From positions 124,001 to 188,000 of the forward strand of contig NZ_FNDR01000006.1 in the NCBI RefSeq assembly GCF_900099805.1: 64,000 nucleotides of DNA, in the 5' to 3' direction. This document shows, piece after piece, positions 17,258-26,116 of this stretch (positions are counted from its first letter, which is position 1; the number at the start of each line of letters is the position of its first letter). Origin of the DNA: Variovorax sp. OV700. Lineage in GTDB: Bacteria; Pseudomonadota; Gammaproteobacteria; Burkholderiales; Burkholderiaceae_C. A model generated the notes under the pieces. It saw nothing but the letters and a program-made list of their open reading frames with translations, made no database searches and was not told where the DNA came from. Both the position numbers and the translations under genes were made by a program.

Positions 17258-20200
17258 GCGACACCTCCTTCGGGCAACACATCTTTCTCCATTTCCTTCC
17301 GCGTTGGCGGCACCGGGGCGAAATAGCCCACCAACAGCAGCAATGCGCCCACCGCAATGAACGACACGATGCGGAACAACCCGCCTCGGTCCGCCAATTC
17401 GACGAAGAACAATTTCAGCACCACAACGCCGAGCAGCGCGGCGCCGCCGACCCACAGCGTGCGCACCCCGCGTGCATGGCCGAGGACCATCGCAACCACG
17501 CCGCAAATGGCCCAGGTGATGGAGAGCGCCGCCTGCGTGAGCCACGAGGCGTAGAGCGCGTCGAAACGCCATTCGACACCCGCATAGTGATGGCAGCTGC
17601 GCAGCACCATGCCGGTCAGCAGCGCCAGGCCGGTGAGGCCGAGCACGCCCTTCGCAACCATGGGCTGCACGCGCGCGAACGAGCCCTGTGGCAAGGCACG
17701 CCACCAGAGCACCAGCGCGAAGAGCACCAGCCATTGCGCAAGCTCCAGCGGGTTCAGCAGCGGCACGTAAGGCAGCGGCGATGCGTTCCCCGGGCTCGTG
17801 GCATTGGTGACCCAGACCCACGCCAGCAGGTAGGCCGCCACCGGCATGGCCGCGATCTCGAGGTACGCGGCCCGGTACTCGGACATCGGCCAACGCTGCA
17901 GCAGCGCGCGCGAACGCAGCATCCACAGCGCGAGCGCCGGCACGATGGCCCAGCCCAGCAGTTGCCAGCTCGACCATTCCGCGCCCACGCGCCCTAGCTG
18001 CCATTGGCATTCGCGCGCGGCCAGCAGCACAAAGAACCAGAAGCCTGCCACATGCAAGGGCGCCAGTGCCGACGGAGCCAGCCAGCGCTTCTGCGCATGC
18101 AAAAGCCGCAGGTGCCAGAGCAGCGCGAGCGGCCAGGCGATCCAGCCCAGAGCGCTCGATGGAACGTACACCCCCGGCGCGGCCAACGCGGCGCCATGGG
18201 CGGCAATCAGCACCAGGCCCGGCAAAGTGGCCAGGGTGGCCCGGCCCAGCTGCGGCCAGCCGCGCCGGTGCGCCACGACCGCCGAAAGAACGGAGGTCAC
18301 AAGCACGATCGCCATGGCGGCCGCGGCCACATGCCCGGCCGACCCGTTGCGGCGCAGCACCTCGCCGGATTCGTCCAGCCAGCCGAAGAGCCACCACGCC
18401 AAGCCCCAGATCACCGGCGCCCACAGTACGGCGGGATTGGCGCACCAGTCATTGATCCAGCGTGTGCGCTTGGCCGCGCTGGTGCCTTCGGTGGCGCGTC
18501 GCCATGCCTCGTCGCTCATCCAGCCGCCGGCCAGCAGGGCCGCGAGACCCAGCACCACCGGCGTCCAGAAACCCAGGTGCGCGAAAGCCGGCGGCGGGTT
18601 GTTGCCGTAATAGATCCAGATCTGGCCAAAGACGTAGAGCAGCGCCGAAATGACCTGCAGTACGCCGGCCAGCGCCGCGAGCGGCTTGTGCGCCATGCGC
18701 AGCGCCACCCAAAGCACGACCGTGGCCGTGAGCGGCCACAGCAGCGCAGCCTGCGCAAGACTCACCTGGAACAGCATCGCGAGATGCAGCAGGCTCACGC
18801 CCGCAATCACCGCGACGGTATTGCCCGTCGACCACACCGGTTGGATGCCGCGTGCCAGTGCGGCGCGGTGCGCCCGCAGCATCGACCAGGCGGCGCTGCC
18901 GAGCAGGCTGAGCGCGATCAGGCTCGCCGCCACCGCGCCCTGCCAGCCGGTTGCAAGCACCTCGTCGCCGGCACGGGCATCGGCGACGCGATGCAGCGTG
19001 GTGATGAACGCGGCCACCGACATCGCCTGCATGCCATACGTCACGAACGCCAGCAGCCGCAGCTCGAAGCGCACCGCGACGGCAAAGGTGGCGGATGCCA
19101 GCACCGCCGTTGCAGCCGCTGCCCAGGGCGGCGTGAACCACTGCCACAGAAGCAGCGTGAGCGCGCCCATGCCGAGCCACGGCAAGGCAGTGCCCACGAG
19201 CGCTTCCCAGCCGTTGCCCTCGTCGAGCTTCGCGCGGCGGTGAATGGTCCACATCGCAAAGGCACTCACCGCCACCAGCAGCGGGCCGATCACGGAGCCC
19301 TGCAGCAGAGGATGTCCCGCGGCGGCATCGAGCTGCGTGGCCTCGAGCAGCTTCCACACCGCACCGGCAAACACCAGAAAAGAGAAGGCGCGCGCATACA
19401 CGCGCCCCTGCCGCGCACCCAGCCAGTACATGCCGGCCGCTTCCACGGCCCAGGCCGCACCCGTCCACCGGCCTTCGAAGCCGAGCGGAATGGCGAGCGT
19501 GCCGAAGATCACGCCGACGATCGCATAGGCCTCCGCCAGCAGCGCCAGGCCCTTCGGCTGCGTGGCAAAAACCAGGCGGCCCAGCACCAGATAGAAGGCC
19601 GCGAGTGCCATGGCCGAGAACGCGGCGCCGTATTCCCACGGCTGCATCAGCAGCACCTGCATGCCGAACGCGACCATGGGCGTGCCGAACACGAGCGAAC
19701 TGTCGACCCGGCCCGCGCGGCGCAAGGTATCGAGCGCGCGTGCGGCCAGCGGCTGCGCGGGCTGCACGGGTGCATCGAACAGCGTGCGGCGCGCAAACAG
19801 CAGGCCGATGGCCACGAACAGCAGGAAGAACACCAGGAGGAAGGGCTGCACGATGCCGTACTGGTCGTCGGTGTAGTACTTGTGCGCCCAGCCCGCGGCC
19901 AGCGTGAAGGTGCCGACGAAGCCGATCAGGTTCAGCACCCGCCAGGCCTTGAACCAGGCGATCAGCACGATGCCGACATCGAGCACCAGCAGGTAGGTGA
20001 AGAGCCCCACCGGTCGGTTCTGGCCCGTGGACGCAAGCACCGGCGCCGCAAAGCCTTCGAGCACCGCCACGATGGCCAGCACCGGCGCGTTCTGCAGCAC
20101 CGCCAGCACCGCGCTCAGCGCGGCCACGCCGAAGAGGAAAACGAAGCCCGCAGTCGGCGGCAGCAGCTCGTGCACCTTCATGGCCGCCAGCGTCGTCAGG

Positions 20201-21015
20201 TAGAAGACGCCGATGCCGGCGCCCTGCAGGATCAGCGCGTAGCCGGTGCGCTTGCGGCGCAGGAACCAGCCCAGCGCCAGAAGCCCCGCGCCCACGAGGG
20301 CGACCGCCGCATAGCGCAGCTCGACCGGCACGGTGACGCGCTCGGCCGTGTAGCGCAACAGGAAGGCCAGCCCCAAGAAGAGGATCAGCACGCCAAGCTT
20401 CACCAGCATGTTGCCGCCGAAGATCAGGTTCGCGATGGGCGCAGGCAGGCGGTCGCGCAGCGGGACCGCGGGAGGGGGCGGTGGCGGTGGCACGCGCCGG
20501 GGCGGCGCTGGCGTAGCCATGGGTGGCTTGGCGACCTCGGGTGCGGCCGGCTCGGAAGCAGCCTTCGCCACTGCCGGCTGGATGGCTGGCACCGGAACGT
20601 GCGCCGTGGCGGTTGCCGCTGCCGCTGCCGCCGCCGCCGCCGGCCGCGCGACCGGCATTGGCAGGGGTTGCGGGACCTGGACGTCCGGCTTGGCAGCCAC
20701 AAGCACGGGTACAGGCGAAGGCATGGGCTCAATCGCCGCACCCGCTGCACCCTGCCCCAGCCGCTGTTCAAGCAGGCTCACGCGCTGTTCGAGTTCGGCG
20801 ACGCGCTGCTGCAGCTTCAGCACGCCGCCCGCCGGCGCAGCGGTGGAAGGTGGTGCCGCGCTCTCAGCCTCCGTGCGCGCGGGGGCCGCCGGGGCTTTCT
20901 TGCCGACGATCTTCGGCAATGCGAACGCGCCGACCACCGCGAGGATCAGCGCGGCCGGAAGCGACTCGGCCAAGGCCCCTATGAAGAGCCCGGCAATCAT
21001 TCCAAGGAACCACAT
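17254..21015 (-). CDS. DUF2339 polytopic membrane protein
   Basis: Very large inner-membrane protein of 1253 residues. The order is one N-terminal hydrophobic segment (IAGLFIGALAESLPAALILAV), a coiled-coil heptad stretch (LKLQQRVAELEQRVSLLEQRL, about 104-125), a long Pro/Ala-rich linker with APPRRVPPPPPPPAVP, and then more than twenty membrane segments to the end. This is the DUF2339 family plan. A clear SD (GGGGAG) precedes the ATG at 21015. The stop overlaps the GTG start of the DUF3999 gene, so the two are translationally coupled. Molecular function is unknown; the size and topology suggest an envelope scaffold or transporter-like role. Confidence 0.9.
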   Translation of the reverse strand: MWFLGMIAGLFIGALAESLPAALILAVVGAFALPKIVGKKAPAAPARTEAESAAPPSTAAPAGGVLKLQQRVAELEQRVSLLEQRLGQGAAGAAIEPMPSPVPVLVAAKPDVQVPQPLPMPVARPAAAAAAAAATATAHVPVPAIQPAVAKAASEPAAPEVAKPPMATPAPPRRVPPPPPPPAVPLRDRLPAPIANLIFGGNMLVKLGVLILFLGLAFLLRYTAERVTVPVELRYAAVALVGAGLLALGWFLRRKRTGYALILQGAGIGVFYLTTLAAMKVHELLPPTAGFVFLFGVAALSAVLAVLQNAPVLAIVAVLEGFAAPVLASTGQNRPVGLFTYLLVLDVGIVLIAWFKAWRVLNLIGFVGTFTLAAGWAHKYYTDDQYGIVQPFLLVFFLLFVAIGLLFARRTLFDAPVQPAQPLAARALDTLRRAGRVDSSLVFGTPMVAFGMQVLLMQPWEYGAAFSAMALAAFYLVLGRLVFATQPKGLALLAEAYAIVGVIFGTLAIPLGFEGRWTGAAWAVEAAGMYWLGARQGRVYARAFSFLVFAGAVWKLLEATQLDAAAGHPLLQGSVIGPLLVAVSAFAMWTIHRRAKLDEGNGWEALVGTALPWLGMGALTLLLWQWFTPPWAAAATAVLASATFAVAVRFELRLLAFVTYGMQAMSVAAFITTLHRVADARAGDEVLATGWQGAVAASLIALSLLGSAAWSMLRAHRAALARGIQPVWSTGNTVAVIAGVSLLHLAMLFQVSLAQAALLWPLTATVVLWVALRMAHKPLAALAGVLQVISALLYVFGQIWIYYGNNPPPAFAHLGFWTPVVLGLAALLAGGWMSDEAWRRATEGTSAAKRTRWINDWCANPAVLWAPVIWGLAWWLFGWLDESGEVLRRNGSAGHVAAAAMAIVLVTSVLSAVVAHRRGWPQLGRATLATLPGLVLIAAHGAALAAPGVYVPSSALGWIAWPLALLWHLRLLHAQKRWLAPSALAPLHVAGFWFFVLLAARECQWQLGRVGAEWSSWQLLGWAIVPALALWMLRSRALLQRWPMSEYRAAYLEIAAMPVAAYLLAWVWVTNATSPGNASPLPYVPLLNPLELAQWLVLFALVLWWRALPQGSFARVQPMVAKGVLGLTGLALLTGMVLRSCHHYAGVEWRFDALYASWLTQAALSITWAICGVVAMVLGHARGVRTLWVGGAALLGVVVLKLFFVELADRGGLFRIVSFIAVGALLLLVGYFAPVPPTRKEMEKDVLPEGGVA

Positions 21016-21060
21016 CCCAACTCCCCTTGTTTTTTGGCGAGCAAGGAGTGTACGGCGATT

Positions 21061-21123
21061 GCTTCTTCAAGAAGCGTCTGAAACGCCCGTGGTTATTACG
21101 GCCTAAGCTATTTGTTTAATAGC
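21061..21123. repeat. Intergenic dyads upstream of DUF2339
   Basis: GCTTCTT-C-AAGAAGC (21061-21075) is a perfect inverted repeat, and GCTATT-TGTTT-AATAGC (21107-21123) is a second hairpin. The second resembles the short AT-rich GCTATT/AATAGC elements scattered between genes in Comamonadaceae; a related sequence occurs near 40266-40281. They lie between the helicase stop and the DUF2339 start, so they could be a terminator or promoter element. Confidence 0.4.
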
Positions 21124-21148
21124 AAATGTGCCCAAGGCATGGCAGCGC

Positions 21149-23554
21149 TCACACGGGCGTGAGCTTGGCCACAGACAGCGCGAGCCACTTCACGCCATGC
21201 CGCGTGAACTTGACCTGTGCGCGCGCATCGTCGCCCGTGCCCTCGAGCGACAGCACCGTGCCTTCGCCGAACTTGTTGTGGAACACCTGCATGCCCGATC
21301 GCAGGCCGTGCGAGGGCGCGGTTTTCTGCGGAGGCACCGGCGGGCTTGCATAGGTGTCCTTGTTACCGCCGTAGCCGCTGCCGCTGCTGTAACTGCCGCC
21401 GCCGCCGCGCGTGCTCGCATAACCGCCGCCGTAGCCGAAGGCCGACGGCGTGAAGGCCTGGTTCTTCGGCGTGAGCCACTTGAGCGCGCTTTCGGGCAGC
21501 TCTTCGAAAAAACGGCTCTTCACGTTGTAACGGGTCTGGCCGTGCAGCATGCGCGTTTGCGAATGGCTCAGGTACAGGCGCTTGCGAGCCCGCGTGATCG
21601 CCACGTACATCAGACGGCGCTCTTCCTCGAGGCTTTCGAAGTCGCTCATCGAGTTCTCGTGCGGAAACAGACCCTCTTCCATGCCGGTGATAAACACGCA
21701 GTCGAACTCCAGGCCCTTGGCGGCGTGAACGGTCATCAACTGCACCGCGTCCTGCCCGGCCTGCGCCTGGTTGTCGCCCGACTCGAGCGCCGCATGCGTG
21801 AGGAACGCGGCCAGCGGGCTCAGCGTTTCACCCGTCTCAGCATCGGGCGCGAGCGGCTCGTCGATAAGCGGCCGGCTCGGATCGATGCCCTGGCTCGCGG
21901 GCGACTGGCGCAGCTCGTCGATGGGCAGCGCCACCGCGTCGCGGCCGAAGCCTTCCTGCGTGACGAAGCTCTCGGCCGCATTCACCAGTTCTTCCAGATT
22001 CTCGATCCGGTCAGCGCCTTCGCGGTCAGCCTTGTAGTGCTCGACAAGGCCGCTGTGGTCGAGCACCAGCTCGATGATCTCGCGCAGGCTCGCGCCCTGC
22101 GTCTGCTCGCGCAGGACGTCGATCTTGGCAACGAAGGCCGTGAGGTTCGAGCCCGCCTTGCCGCCCACGGCGTGCACCGCGTCGTGCAGCGAACGTCCGG
22201 CCGTGCGCGCCGCGTCCTGCAGTTGCTCAAGCGTGCGCGCACCGATGCCGCGCGGCGGAAAGTTGACCACGCGCAGAAAGCTGGTGTCGTCGTCCTTGTT
22301 CTCGAGCAGGCGCAAATAGGCGAGCGCATGCTTGATTTCGGCACGCTCGAAGAAGCGCAGGCCGCCGTACACGCGGTACGGCACCGAGGCATTGAAGAGC
22401 GCCGTCTCGATCACACGGCTCTGCGCATTGCTGCGGTAGAGCACCGCCATTTCCTTGCGGTCGAAGCCGTCGCGCACGAGCTGGCGCATTTCCTCGACCA
22501 TCCACTGCGCCTCGGCCAGGTCGGTGGGCGACTCGTACACACGCACCGGCTCGCCCGGGCCCTGGTCGGTGCGCAGGTTCTTGCCCAGCCGCTTCTTGTT
22601 ATGGCTGATGAGCTCGTTGGCCGAATCGAGGATGTTGCTGTAGCTGCGGTAGTTCTGCTCCAGCTTAATCTGGTGCTGCACGTCGAACTCGCGCACGAAG
22701 TCGGCCATGTTGCCCACGCGCGCGCCGCGAAAGGCGTAGATGCTCTGGTCGTCGTCGCCCACGGCAATCACGCTACTCTCGCCCGGCGTGAACTGGCCGG
22801 CCGCGGTGACCCCCGAGAGCATCTTGATCCATGCGTACTGCAGGCGGTTGGTGTCCTGGAACTCGTCGATCAGGATGTGGCGAAAGCGCCGCTGGTAGTG
22901 CTCGCGCACCGGGTCGTTGTCGCGCAGCAGTTCGTAGCTGCGCAGCATGAGCTCCCCAAAGTCGACCACGCCTTCGCGCTGGCACTGCTCCTCGTAGAGC
23001 TGATACAGCTCGACCTTTTTCCGGTCGTCCTCGGTGCGGATCTCGACGTCCTTGGGGCGCAGGCCGTCTTCCTTGGCGCCGGCAATGAACCACTGCGTCT
23101 GCTTGGCCGGAAAGCGCTCGTCGTCGACGTTGAACTGCTTCATGAGCCGCTTGATGGCCGAAAGCTGGTCTTGCGTGTCGAGAATCTGGAAGGTGGAAGG
23201 CAGGTTGGCCAGCTTCCAGTGCGCGCGCAAAAGGCGGTTGCACAGGCCGTGGAAGGTGCCGATCCACATGCCGCGCACGTTGACGGGCAGCATCGCCGTC
23301 AGCCGCGTCATCATTTCCTTGGCGGCCTTGTTGGTGAAGGTCACGGCCAGGATGCCGCCGGCGGAGACCTGGCCGGTCTGCAGCAGCCAGGCGATGCGGG
23401 TGGTGAGCACGCGGGTCTTGCCCGAGCCGGCGCCGGCGAGGATGAGGGCATTGCCCGCAGGCAGGGTGACCGCGGCGCGCTGCTCCGGGTTCAGGTTCTG
23501 CAGCAGCGGCAGTTCCGAGGGGGTGGCGTCAGCCGCAGGTTCGTTAAACAACAT
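21149..23554 (-). CDS. uvrD: UvrD/PcrA-type superfamily 1A DNA helicase
   Basis: 3'-5' DNA helicase of 801 residues for repair and removal of bound proteins. The SF1A motifs appear in order: Walker [11 protein letters not shown] (~40-50), IDEFQDTN (motif II), [14 protein letters not shown] (III), LEQNYRS (IV), [11 protein letters not shown] (V) and [14 protein letters not shown] (VI). After a Gly/Ser/Tyr-rich low-complexity linker the C-terminal ~45 residues ([16 protein letters not shown]...) match the Tudor-like RNA-polymerase-binding domain of PcrA/UvrD. The start at 23554 (MLFNEPAAD) was chosen over a frame 27 codons longer. It is divergent from guaC with a palindrome just upstream. UvrD versus Rep/PcrA naming rests on general similarity. 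Confidence 0.93.
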   Translation of the reverse strand: MLFNEPAADATPSELPLLQNLNPEQRAAVTLPAGNALILAGAGSGKTRVLTTRIAWLLQTGQVSAGGILAVTFTNKAAKEMMTRLTAMLPVNVRGMWIGTFHGLCNRLLRAHWKLANLPSTFQILDTQDQLSAIKRLMKQFNVDDERFPAKQTQWFIAGAKEDGLRPKDVEIRTEDDRKKVELYQLYEEQCQREGVVDFGELMLRSYELLRDNDPVREHYQRRFRHILIDEFQDTNRLQYAWIKMLSGVTAAGQFTPGESSVIAVGDDDQSIYAFRGARVGNMADFVREFDVQHQIKLEQNYRSYSNILDSANELISHNKKRLGKNLRTDQGPGEPVRVYESPTDLAEAQWMVEEMRQLVRDGFDRKEMAVLYRSNAQSRVIETALFNASVPYRVYGGLRFFERAEIKHALAYLRLLENKDDDTSFLRVVNFPPRGIGARTLEQLQDAARTAGRSLHDAVHAVGGKAGSNLTAFVAKIDVLREQTQGASLREIIELVLDHSGLVEHYKADREGADRIENLEELVNAAESFVTQEGFGRDAVALPIDELRQSPASQGIDPSRPLIDEPLAPDAETGETLSPLAAFLTHAALESGDNQAQAGQDAVQLMTVHAAKGLEFDCVFITGMEEGLFPHENSMSDFESLEEERRLMYVAITRARKRLYLSHSQTRMLHGQTRYNVKSRFFEELPESALKWLTPKNQAFTPSAFGYGGGYASTRGGGGSYSSGSGYGGNKDTYASPPVPPQKTAPSHGLRSGMQVFHNKFGEGTVLSLEGTGDDARAQVKFTRHGVKWLALSVAKLTPV

Positions 23555-23572
23555 CCGTCGATTGTAGAAACC

Positions 23573-23588
23573 AACCCGTATGCGGGTT
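23573..23588. promoter_or_regulatory. Perfect palindrome upstream of the helicase gene
   Basis: AACCCG-TATG-CGGGTT lies 18 nt before the helicase start, in the 206-nt space shared with divergent guaC. It may be an operator or a 5'-leader hairpin of the helicase mRNA. It does not match the CTG-N10-CAG LexA pattern. Confidence 0.4.
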
Positions 23589-23760
23589 ATATGAAGAACC
23601 GGAAGACCCGCCTTGGCGAGACTGCGTAAAATCAATCACCGGGCCCAAGTTTCTTGCGTCCGGTTTTTTGTGGGCGTTTTCTTTTCGAAACGCACCGCCA
23701 AAGCCGGCCGGACCAAGCGCTCATTCGTTTTCCTCAACGATTCCTTCCAGGAGCCTGGTC

Positions 23761-24738
23761 ATGCAAATTTTCGATTACGACAACATCCTTCTGCTGCCGC
23801 GCAAGTGCCGCGTGGAGAGCCGCTCGGAGTGCGACGCCAGCGTGACGCTGGGCGCACGCAGCTTCCGCCTGCCGGTGGTGCCGGCCAATATGAAGACAGT
23901 GGTCGACGAGCCGATCTGCCTCTGGCTGGCGCAGAACGGCTACTTCTACGTGATGCACCGCTTCGACCTGGACAACGTGAAATTCGTCAGGGAGATGCAC
24001 GGCAAGGGCGTGTTCGCCTCGATTTCGCTCGGCGTGAAGAAGCCCGACTACGACACCGTCGACCAGCTGGCGGCCGAAGGCCTGGTGCCCGAATACATCA
24101 CCATCGACATTGCGCACGGCCACGCCGACAGCGTGAAGAACATGATCGGCTACCTGAAGCAGAAGCTGCCGGCTTCCTTCGTGATTGCCGGCAACGTGGG
24201 CACGCCTGAAGCCGTGATCGACCTGGAGAACTGGGGCGCCGACGCCACCAAGGTCGGCATCGGTCCGGGCAAGGTGTGCATCACCAAGCTCAAGACCGGC
24301 TTCGGCACCGGCGGCTGGCAGCTCAGCGCGCTCAAGTGGTGTGCGCGCGTGGCCACCAAGCCGATCATTGCAGACGGCGGTATTCGCGACCATGGTGACA
24401 TTGCCAAGAGCGTGCGCTTCGGCGCCTCGATGGTGATGATCGGCTCGCTCTTCGCGGGACACGAGGAGTCGCCGGGCCGGACGGTCGAAGTCGACGGTAC
24501 GCTCTTCAAGGAGTACTACGGCTCGGCCAGCGACTTCAACAAGGGCGAATACAAGCACGTCGAGGGCAAGCGCATCCTCGAGCCCATCAAGGGCAAGCTG
24601 GCCGACACGCTGGTCGAGATGGAGCAGGACGTGCAAAGCTCCATCAGCTACGCGGGCGGCCGCACGCTGATGGACATCCGCAAGGTCAACTACGTCACGC
24701 TGGGCGGCGACAACGCGGGCGAACACCTGCTGATGTAG
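23761..24738 (+). CDS. guaC: GMP reductase, Bacillus-type
   Basis: Converts GMP to IMP with NADPH, recycling guanine nucleotides. It has 325 residues, a TIM barrel of the IMPDH/GMPR family without CBS domains. The catalytic loop [10 protein letters not shown] carries the cysteine, and the following [31 protein letters not shown] and SSISYAGG match the Gram-positive (B. subtilis GuaC) form rather than the enterobacterial GuaC, whose loop has a different sequence. The start at 23761 follows CAGGAG. The gene is convergent with the hydrolase at 24767; a GGCGCCC/GGGCGCC hairpin follows its stop. No purine-riboswitch-like leader is visible upstream. Confidence 0.93.
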   Translation: MQIFDYDNILLLPRKCRVESRSECDASVTLGARSFRLPVVPANMKTVVDEPICLWLAQNGYFYVMHRFDLDNVKFVREMHGKGVFASISLGVKKPDYDTVDQLAAEGLVPEYITIDIAHGHADSVKNMIGYLKQKLPASFVIAGNVGTPEAVIDLENWGADATKVGIGPGKVCITKLKTGFGTGGWQLSALKWCARVATKPIIADGGIRDHGDIAKSVRFGASMVMIGSLFAGHEESPGRTVEVDGTLFKEYYGSASDFNKGEYKHVEGKRILEPIKGKLADTLVEMEQDVQSSISYAGGRTLMDIRKVNYVTLGGDNAGEHLLM

Positions 24739-24766
24739 GCGCCCTCCCGGGCGCCGCAGGGCGGGA

Positions 24767-25633
24767 TCAGGCTTCCAGCAGCTGCACCGCGTGCCGATGC
24801 AGCGTGTGGGCGGGGTCGGCCAATGCATCGACGACGCTGAAGTGGTTCAGGCCGTCCAGCGTCTCGCACACCGGCACCGCGTTGCGACCCCAGGCCTCGC
24901 GGATCGACGCGTTCTGTCGAATGAATTCCTCGCTCTCGTCGCCTCCCACCACCGCATGCAGCTGGCCGCGCGCAGGCGCGGGCCAGAGCGCCGGACTGGC
25001 GCGCAGCGCATCCGCATCGCTGAGCTTCAGCGCATGCTCGAGAAACGGCGTGCGCTGCAACGGCCGAAGGTCGTAGAGGCCGGAGATCGACAGTGCATTG
25101 CGCACAAGCTGCGCTGGCAGCTCGGGTGACAGGGCCTTCCAGTCGCAGGCGAGCAGCGCGGCCGCCATGTGGCCGCCGGCCGAGTGGCCTGCCACGGTGA
25201 TGCGCGCGGGGTCCGCACCAAAGCTTGCGGCATTGCGCCAGGTCCATTCGAGCGCGCGCACCATCTGCATGACGATGTCCGGCACGGTCACTGGCTGCTC
25301 CGCCGTCCCGGGACACAACGCATAGTTGGGCATCACCACGCACACGCCGCGATCATTGAACGCAGGTGCAATGAAGGAATGGTCCCGCTTGTCCATGGCG
25401 CGCCAGTAGCCGCCATGAATGAAGACCAGCACCGGCGCATCGACCACGGGTGCGGGAAAGATGTCGAGCGTTTCGTTCACTCCCCGGCCGTAGGGCACAT
25501 CGATCCGGCTGGGAAGCGCCTCACGCGCAGCCGCTGAATCGCCGGCCCAGCGCGCGAAGTACGCCGGGTGATCGTTGACCCGGGCGAGATTGTTGTACAT
25601 GCCTTCCAGCCAGGCGGGTTCGTACGAGGCCAT
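24767..25633 (-). CDS. Alpha/beta hydrolase, arylformamidase/esterase-like
   Basis: Serine hydrolase of 288 residues. The HGGYW oxyanion-hole motif (VLVFIHGGYWRAMDK, ~85-99) is typical of the hormone-sensitive-lipase branch and especially of kynurenine-formamidase-like esterases. The nucleophile is in VAGHSAGG, and the final His is in LDGLNHFSVVD. No signal peptide, so cytoplasmic. The start at 25633 (MASYEPAWLEG) was taken in preference to a basic 14-codon extension. It stands alone between guaC (convergent) and tRNA-Ala. The physiological substrate is unknown; arylformamide or short ester hydrolysis is plausible. Confidence 0.85.
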   Translation of the reverse strand: MASYEPAWLEGMYNNLARVNDHPAYFARWAGDSAAAREALPSRIDVPYGRGVNETLDIFPAPVVDAPVLVFIHGGYWRAMDKRDHSFIAPAFNDRGVCVVMPNYALCPGTAEQPVTVPDIVMQMVRALEWTWRNAASFGADPARITVAGHSAGGHMAAALLACDWKALSPELPAQLVRNALSISGLYDLRPLQRTPFLEHALKLSDADALRASPALWPAPARGQLHAVVGGDESEEFIRQNASIREAWGRNAVPVCETLDGLNHFSVVDALADPAHTLHRHAVQLLEA

Positions 25634-25722
25634 GCGGTTTCTGCTCCTTCTTTTGCGAGGCGCGAATCTTGGCATGGCCCCCTGCGCCAGGAGACGGGTT
25701 CTGGTTAAAATTCGGGCTGTGT

Positions 25723-25798
<76 letters not shown>

Positions 25799-25810
25799 CC
25801 CATCATTCAG

Positions 25811-25837
25811 GGGCTCGGATTCTTCCGAGCCCTTTTT
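25811..25837 (+). terminator. Rho-independent terminator after tRNA-Ala
   Basis: Perfect 9-bp stem GGGCTCGGA / TCCGAGCCC with a TTCT loop followed by TTTTT, 12 nt after the tRNA CCA end. Confidence 0.9.
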
Positions 25838-25908
25838 CTTGCCTGCTTTTGCCGCTTCCAGCGGCGGATACAACTGCTGGCCACCCCTCGCATTTCGCAT
25901 CAGTTGGT

Positions 25909-26010
25909 AACAAAAGTACACACTGACCTAGGGTATTAACAAAAAGTATTGCTTTCGACTACAAAAGTAGTAATGTGAAAACCTCACAATATTAATTTTG
26001 GCGCAAAAGT
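25909..26010. promoter_or_regulatory. AT-rich upstream region of the sensor kinase with four CAAAAGT-type repeats
   Basis: The 318-nt space from 25799 to 26116 holds the tRNA terminator and then an unusually AT-rich stretch. AACAAAAGTA (25909-25918), AACAAAAAGTA (25938-25948), ACAAAAGTAG (25961-25970, inside the palindrome CTAC-AAAA-GTAG) and GCAAAAGT (26003-26010) recur at spacings of roughly 29, 22 and 42 nt, close to whole helical turns. A loose promoter TTGCTT plus AT-rich -10 overlaps the third copy. They are probable binding sites controlling the kinase-regulator pair. Nothing else is seen in this gap. Confidence 0.45.
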
Positions 26011-26116
26011 GAACCAAGGTGTTACGTCCCGCAGATCCCCTCCCGGGGATATGGGCGTCTCGTCGCTATTGACAGCCGGCGAGATATGAGCCGCTCGATG
26101 CACTGGAAAACCCGCG

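Noticed and set aside
17258..18445. N-terminal extension of the DUF3999 gene
   Set aside because: It overlaps the DUF2339 gene in another frame, while a GTG with a strong SD at 17257 starts a proper signal peptide.
18004..21081. 1025-residue plus-strand open frame
   Set aside because: Shadow of DUF2339; its composition is Arg/His/Gln-rich without domains, whereas the minus-strand frame shows membrane segments and family features.
23589..23760. Possible purine riboswitch in the guaC leader
   Set aside because: No conserved purine-aptamer core was found; only weak hairpins and a T-rich stretch are visible.
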